Below, in pieces: positions 48,745-52,600 of a DNA stretch of 52,600 nt. The stretch lies in the NCBI GenBank assembly GCA_002897895.1, contig BDSY01000021.1, forward strand, positions 1-52,600, written 5' to 3'. The translations under genes and the position numbers were made by a program. Each line of letters begins with the position of its first letter. The first letter of the stretch is position 1. This stretch comes from a bacterium BMS3Abin06 (GTDB lineage Bacteria; Nitrospirota; Thermodesulfovibrionia; UBA6902). Below the pieces are notes generated by a model that saw nothing but the letters and a program-made list of their open reading frames with translations, had not been told where the DNA came from and ran no database searches.

Positions 48745-50439
48745 ATGCTTCGTGAACTCCACATCAAAAACTTCTCTATAATTGATGATGCTACAGTAGA
48801 ATTCGAAGAGGGGTTTAATGTCATTACAGGAGAAACAGGCGCAGGAAAATCCGTAATAATAGACGCCTTATGCCTTGCCCTTGGTGAAAGAGCGACAGGA
48901 GAGCTTGTCAGGGGAGGTAAAAAAGAGGCTGTGGTAGAGGCATTCTTTGATATCCCGCCAAAATCATTGCACCCTTCAACCCGCCGGTTTCTTGAGGATA
49001 ATGGAATTGACTTTGATGACGGGCTTATTCTCAAGAGGATCATCTCCTCCCAGGGCAGGAGCAGGGCATATATAAACGGTTCTCTGGTAAACGTACAAAG
49101 CCTTGCTGATACAAGCAGGAATATCATAGACGTCCATGGGCAGTATGAGCACCAGTCCCTGCTCTCTTCTGAAAACCAGATGGATTTACTGGATGCTTAC
49201 GGCGGACTTGTTTCCGAAGCAGAGGAAGTATCGAAACTTTATGAAACACAGCTTGTCCTTGTACGGCAAATCAGCGAACTTGTTCAAAAAGAGAAAGAAC
49301 GGACACAGCGGCTTGATATGCTGAGGTTTCAGATAAGCGAGATCGATGCAGCGGGCCTGAAGCCCGGAGAAGAGGAAGAGCTCACGGAAGATGTAAAGGT
49401 TTTAAGCAATGCAGGTCGTCTTGCGGAACTCGCAAATCAGGCATATACTTCACTCTACTCCTCGGAATCATCATGCATTACAAACCTGTCCAATATCCTC
49501 AAGAGCCTCAGGGAAATCGCGGGTGTTGATGCCCGCGCAAAAGATGCCCTCAAATCCGTTGAGGATGCGCTGCCGTTACTGGAAGAGACCGGATATTTTT
49601 TAAGAGATTACAGGGATGACATTGATTTCAGCCCGGAACGGCTTGAAAGCTCACAGGAAAGGCTTGAACTCATAAAGGGCCTCAGGAGAAAATACGGGAA
49701 CAACATCCAGGAAATAATCGACTACAAAGAAAAGGCTGTAACAGAGCTCGAAGAACTTCAGCATTCCGAAGAGAGACTGGAGTCCCTGAAGTCCGGACTG
49801 GCAGAGCAGAAAAGCAGATTCACGGAAAAGGCCCGGCTGCTCTCAAAAAAGAGAAAGGCTGCTGCGAAAAAAATAGAGTCAAAGGTAGAAGCCGAACTTG
49901 CGGAGCTGTCCATGCCCGGTACGGATTTTTCAGTGCGGATAACCTGGGAAAAAGGGGATGATACAACAGACGGTCTTAAAGCAACCCGCAGGGGGATCGA
50001 CAAAATTGAGTTCCTGATTTCCCCCAACGTAGGAGAAGAGCCTAAACCCGTATCAAAAATAGCATCAGGAGGAGAATTGTCGAGAGTGATGCTGGCGCTT
50101 AAGGGGATACTTGCAAAAGGCGATAAAATACCTGTCCTCATCTTTGATGAAATAGACGCGGGAATCGGTGGCATGGCCGCTGAAACCGTAGGACAGAAGC
50201 TGAACGAACTCGCATCCGCCCGTCAAATAGTAAGCATAACCCATCTTCCACAGATAGCATCTTATGCAGGCGCTCATTTTAAGATTGAAAAGAAGATAGA
50301 AGGTGAAAAAACCATAGTTGAAATAAATAAAATAGAAAAAGAGGAACGGGCGGAAGAAGTCGCCCGGATGTTAAGCGGTAAAATCTCGGAAGTATCAATA
50401 AAGCATGCAAAAGAAATGCTCAAAAAAAGCGGTGGATAA
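48745..50439 (+). CDS. recN: DNA repair protein RecN
   Basis: 564 residues from ATG 48745, where homologues begin (MLRELHIKNFSIIDD); the TTG-started frame from 48709 adds 12 atypical residues. SMC-like layout: Walker A GETGAGKS near 30-37, two long coiled arms, ABC signature KIASGGELSRVMLAL, and Walker B PVLIFDEIDAGIGG with the following D-loop. It acts early in double-strand-break repair. There is no clear ribosome site or LexA box. Confidence 0.95.
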   Translation: MLRELHIKNFSIIDDATVEFEEGFNVITGETGAGKSVIIDALCLALGERATGELVRGGKKEAVVEAFFDIPPKSLHPSTRRFLEDNGIDFDDGLILKRIISSQGRSRAYINGSLVNVQSLADTSRNIIDVHGQYEHQSLLSSENQMDLLDAYGGLVSEAEEVSKLYETQLVLVRQISELVQKEKERTQRLDMLRFQISEIDAAGLKPGEEEELTEDVKVLSNAGRLAELANQAYTSLYSSESSCITNLSNILKSLREIAGVDARAKDALKSVEDALPLLEETGYFLRDYRDDIDFSPERLESSQERLELIKGLRRKYGNNIQEIIDYKEKAVTELEELQHSEERLESLKSGLAEQKSRFTEKARLLSKKRKAAAKKIESKVEAELAELSMPGTDFSVRITWEKGDDTTDGLKATRRGIDKIEFLISPNVGEEPKPVSKIASGGELSRVMLALKGILAKGDKIPVLIFDEIDAGIGGMAAETVGQKLNELASARQIVSITHLPQIASYAGAHFKIEKKIEGEKTIVEINKIEKEERAEEVARMLSGKISEVSIKHAKEMLKKSGG

Positions 50440-50741
50440 AATATCTCCTTTCCTTCAGATTTTTATACGCACGGAAATATAAAAAACTATGGAATTTTTA
50501 AATAATAAAGCTGATTTATTGCGTAGCATAGGTTTACTACCCCGCCCCTTGCGGCGGGGTAGTTCATTGACGGAAATTTACAAGATTCGTAATAGTTCAG
50601 CACCCCACCCTTTGGAAGGGGGGGCGATGGGGGATTTTATAATTTAACCTTCAAGATTCCCTCCTCTGTTTTGACAGAAGATTGTCTATATGGTAGATTT
50701 TAATATGGTTGTAACTATCCGTAAATAAAGAACAGGGAGCG
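50440..50741. other. Intergenic region with two GC-rich hairpins
   Basis: About 300 bp. CTACCCCGCC (50537-50546) and GGCGGGGTAG (50553-50562) form a perfect 10-bp stem with a 6-base loop; a second G/C-rich unit with CCCCACCCTTT and AAGGGGGGGCGATGGGG occupies about 50603-50633. The first could terminate recN transcription, though no T-run follows. No gene is visible. Confidence 0.5.
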
Positions 50742-50945
50742 TTGACTATCTTGAAAACACTCGAATTGCCGGAGGTTGAATATATAACTTCATCAGAGGG
50801 CAAGCCAAAATCCGTTATATTAAGTATTGAAGACTGGAAACGCATAACTGAAACATTAAAGATACTGTCAAGCAGGGAATTGATGCAGTCCATCAGGCGT
50901 GCAAAACGCCAATTGAGCAGTAAAAAGGAATTATTATCTCTTTAA
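50742..50945 (+). CDS. Orphan Phd/YefM-like antitoxin
   Basis: 67 residues starting at TTG, with GGGAG five to nine bases upstream. The middle reads PEVEYITSSEGKPKSVILSIEDWKRI, the pattern of Phd/RelB-type antitoxin N-termini (a residue-spaced SVxLSIEDW strand-helix). A basic tail follows. No RelE/ParE-like toxin gene lies downstream; the next gene is a BrnT-like toxin of another family. It may be solitary, or its toxin may have been lost. Confidence 0.55.
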   Translation: MTILKTLELPEVEYITSSEGKPKSVILSIEDWKRITETLKILSSRELMQSIRRAKRQLSSKKELLSL

Positions 50946-51033
50946 ACAGTAACTAAATCTAAATTTAGAAATTATCTACAAAGGGGGGTTCATAAATAAA
51001 GACTCTACCCTTGAGAAATGATGGAGATTTCAC

Positions 51034-51324
51034 CTGCTATTTATAATTGATGATATCATCTGGTTAGACACTATAGTGGAGAAACTTGCATGGAAACATG
51101 CAGTACTTCCACATGAAGTCGAAGAAATATTAGGTGGCAAATGCAGAATATTTAAAAAAGAAAGCGGCAAAATTGAAGGAGAGGATTTATATAATGCTCT
51201 TGGCAGGACAAAAGCCGGTCGTTATCTCTCAGTGTTTTTTATCAAAAAACTCAATAGAAAAGCATTAATCATAACTGCAAGGGATATGAATAAGAGGGAG
51301 AAAAAACGATATGAAAAAAAATAA
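51034..51324 (+). CDS. BrnT-like toxin, start codon uncertain
   Basis: The C-terminal part (VEKLAWKHAVLPHEVEEIL, DLYNALGRTKAGRYLSVFF, ITARDMNKREKKRYEKK) matches BrnT/DUF4258-type toxins. The family-typical start IIDDIIWLDTIVEKL is present in frame upstream of the only obvious starts, but at its expected Met the codon is ATA (51043). CTG 51034 with GGAG (51023-51026) upstream is the best candidate (96 residues); GTG 51076 would remove the first strand. It overlaps the antitoxin gene by 14 bp. Confidence 0.65.
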   Translation: MLFIIDDIIWLDTIVEKLAWKHAVLPHEVEEILGGKCRIFKKESGKIEGEDLYNALGRTKAGRYLSVFFIKKLNRKALIITARDMNKREKKRYEKK

Positions 51325-51550
51325 ATTAAAGTCGATGACCATAACCGAAGCGAGTGATTATTTTGATGACCACGATATATTTGAATCTGAGGACTTTCAG
51401 GAAGTGACAGACATCAAGATTAAATTGCAGAAGAAGAAATATGTCGGTGTAAATATGCAATTGTTCAAAAAAATCCGGAATAAGGCAAGGAAATTACATA
51501 TTAGTGAAGACGCCTTAATACAGAAATGGTTAAAAGAAAAGGTCGGATAA
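51311..51550 (+). CDS. BrnA/CopG-like antitoxin
   Basis: 79 residues: MTITEASDYFDDHDIFESEDF is the typical N-terminal segment of BrnA/CopG-family antitoxins, and the C-terminal half KKYVGVNMQLFKKIRNKARKLHISEDALIQKWL reads as a ribbon-helix-helix DNA-binding domain. It probably neutralises and co-represses with the overlapping BrnT-like gene. Confidence 0.78.
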   Translation: MKKNKLKSMTITEASDYFDDHDIFESEDFQEVTDIKIKLQKKKYVGVNMQLFKKIRNKARKLHISEDALIQKWLKEKVG

Positions 51551-51577
51551 TTTTTACAACATCTCAAAATTAAATCC

Positions 51578-52364
51578 TTAATTCCCCAGTACAAAGTTCC
51601 CGGTTGTGATTATTCCATCGCTGACTGTCATATTGCCGTTAAGTATTGTATTTCCGGTTACGGTTGTATAGTTGCAATCATATCCGCCTTCAAGAGTAAC
51701 TGACTTATCAATATTAATATTCAGGTCTTCGGTAAAGCTTAAAGCCTGAGTCTGGATAGTGTTCCCGTCTACTGCTGCATCATAGGCGGCCTGGAGTGAA
51801 GAATAATATACAGGAGTTGCGCCTGCGATTCTGACAGGCTGCGGGCAAGTCTGGAAATTTGCTGTTACGCTTTTGTCAGCGTCCATTGTCATGGTGCAAA
51901 TATTATTGGCAGGTGAATCACATCCGGCCCAGTCACTGAAACTATAGCCGGTATTTTCATTTGCAGATAAAGTGGCTAATGTCCCATCATCATACAGACA
52001 GCCTGCTGAACAATCCGGCGTCACAGAGCCTGAAATTGTGGGATTTACTGATGTAATCAATTGGTATTGAAGTGTAATATCATTCGATATATTAAAATCT
52101 CCACTGCTCAAGGGTAAGAGGCCTGAATCAAAATATATTGATCCATCCGGATTGTATATGATCATACGCATTGAGTCGGGATTGCCGTCCATTATTGTTA
52201 GTTCAAACGTATATCCGGGCATGCCATTTACCGTGCCTTCTCCGGTTATTGTAATAGTAGTTCCAGATACTATAATTCCTGTAATTGAAGTGCTTGAAAG
52301 GCTAATTCTCAGTTTTGAATAATAGTAATTCAGCCAGCTTGTTCCCAGAGATGATGCTTTGACA
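51578..52364 (-). CDS. Surface/secreted repeat protein, N-terminus cut by IS
   Basis: At least 262 residues, open from the IS junction at 52364 without an in-frame stop; the ATG at 52222 is internal. Segments in order: a beta-rich region with ITGIIVSGTTITITGEGTVNG, a GYTFELTIMDG...YNPDGSIYFDSG post-COAP-type domain, a divergent InlB-B-like repeat (GYSFSDWAGCDSPANN...MDADKSVTANF), and a start of a parallel beta-helix (AAYDAAVDGNTIQTQ, NINIDKSVTLEGGYD). The 5' part with signal peptide lies beyond the IS. Confidence 0.7.
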
Positions 52365-52600
52365 TCTAACCTGGATTTTCACGTAAGTAATTAAACTAAC
52401 ATATAGCATCGAAAGATAGCATAATGAGGGAGTCATTTAAGAGTAATAACAAAATTCATTTTTGAGACCCATGGCAATTTGAAGGGGGTATTGATTAACC
52501 CGGATTCAAGCAATATCGGATTATTTGCCCGTTTGTTAAGTCTTACTTCTATATCTTTTTTTCCAATTATAATTTTGGCCGGCGTATCAATAAATTTTCT
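52365..52600 (-). mobile_element. Right end of an insertion sequence (right copy, inverted)
   Basis: Exact reverse complement of 1-236, 236 of 236 identical. It interrupts the surface-protein gene between 52364 and 52365. The junction bases differ from the left copy one base beyond, so identity coincides with the IS boundary. Confidence 0.8.
52433..52600 (-). CDS. Transposase, C-terminal fragment (inverted copy)
   Basis: Same 55-residue frame as 1-168, entering from the right edge. Both copies point inward, with their 3' ends facing the interior of the window. Confidence 0.6.
   Translation of the reverse strand, partial: RKFIDTPAKIIIGKKDIEVRLNKRANNPILLESGLINTPFKLPWVSKMNFVITLK

Noticed and set aside
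50440-51021. tRNA or other stable RNA genes in the larger gaps
   Set aside because: No gap in the window shows a cloverleaf with T-loop GTTCRA and acceptor pairing; hairpins found are short GC-rich palindromes.

Overview
This window reads as one piece of a mid-GC, Gram-negative, probably anaerobic or microaerophilic bacterial chromosome. A type II secretion operon, a lipoprotein transglycosylase and surface-glycan genes indicate a diderm cell. System II cytochrome c maturation (ResB/CcsA), a multihaem cytochrome, heavy two-component signalling and a c-di-GMP riboswitch fit Nitrospirota or a deltaproteobacterial-type lineage. That placement is inference from gene content; there is no rRNA here. 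Both ends of the window are the same 236-bp sequence in opposite orientation: the 3' end of one insertion sequence. The window therefore looks like the unique stretch between two IS copies, and it begins and ends inside genes cut by them.

Layout. 1-2500: IS end, ATPase fragment, a lone type I-E-like CRISPR repeat and a hipBA toxin-antitoxin operon (remnant defence island). 2760-5140: ribD, then divergently a sigma-54-like promoter, a c-di-GMP-I riboswitch, a ribosome-site-sequestering hairpin and a secreted HEFGH protein. 5170-10620: gspG-H-I-J-K-L-M-N, converging on that secreted-protein gene. 10990-14830: a sugar-nucleotide dehydrogenase/aminotransferase pair and an MltD-like transglycosylase. 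15195-17182: a FliK-like protein and an FlhB-tail-like protein, flanked by inverted copies of a repeat carrying the first codons of a four-helix-bundle gene. 17500-24780: a signalling island (GGDEF remnant, PstS-like binding protein, Cache histidine kinase, two receiver/kinase genes). 24860-27860: nitroreductase, M28 peptidase and two TumE-type toxin-antitoxin modules, one frameshifted. 28565-35380: Hsp20, rsmD-coaD, an NAD salvage pair, an EamA transporter, a JAMM peptidase, LapA, Usp and a cold-shock protein. 35720-43540: rimI-tsaB, DsbA-like protein, multihaem cytochrome, resB-ccsA and a Trk/Ktr K+ uptake pair. 43860-48600: flippase, glycosyltransferase and alkaline-phosphatase-fold protein. 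48745-52364: recN, a lone antitoxin, a BrnTA-like module and a surface protein cut by the right IS.

Two themes cut across the genes. First, repeats with a period of seven bases, in several unrelated sequence families, sit between genes and have entered coding sequence in places: the prepilin leaders of gspI and gspJ and the ATPase domain of one histidine kinase. Second, several intergenic gaps hold short elements bounded by 10-13 bp (or longer imperfect) inverted repeats that enclose smaller palindromes. The most striking single locus is the layered control (sigma-54-like promoter, riboswitch, start-site hairpin) of the HEFGH protein beside the secretion operon.
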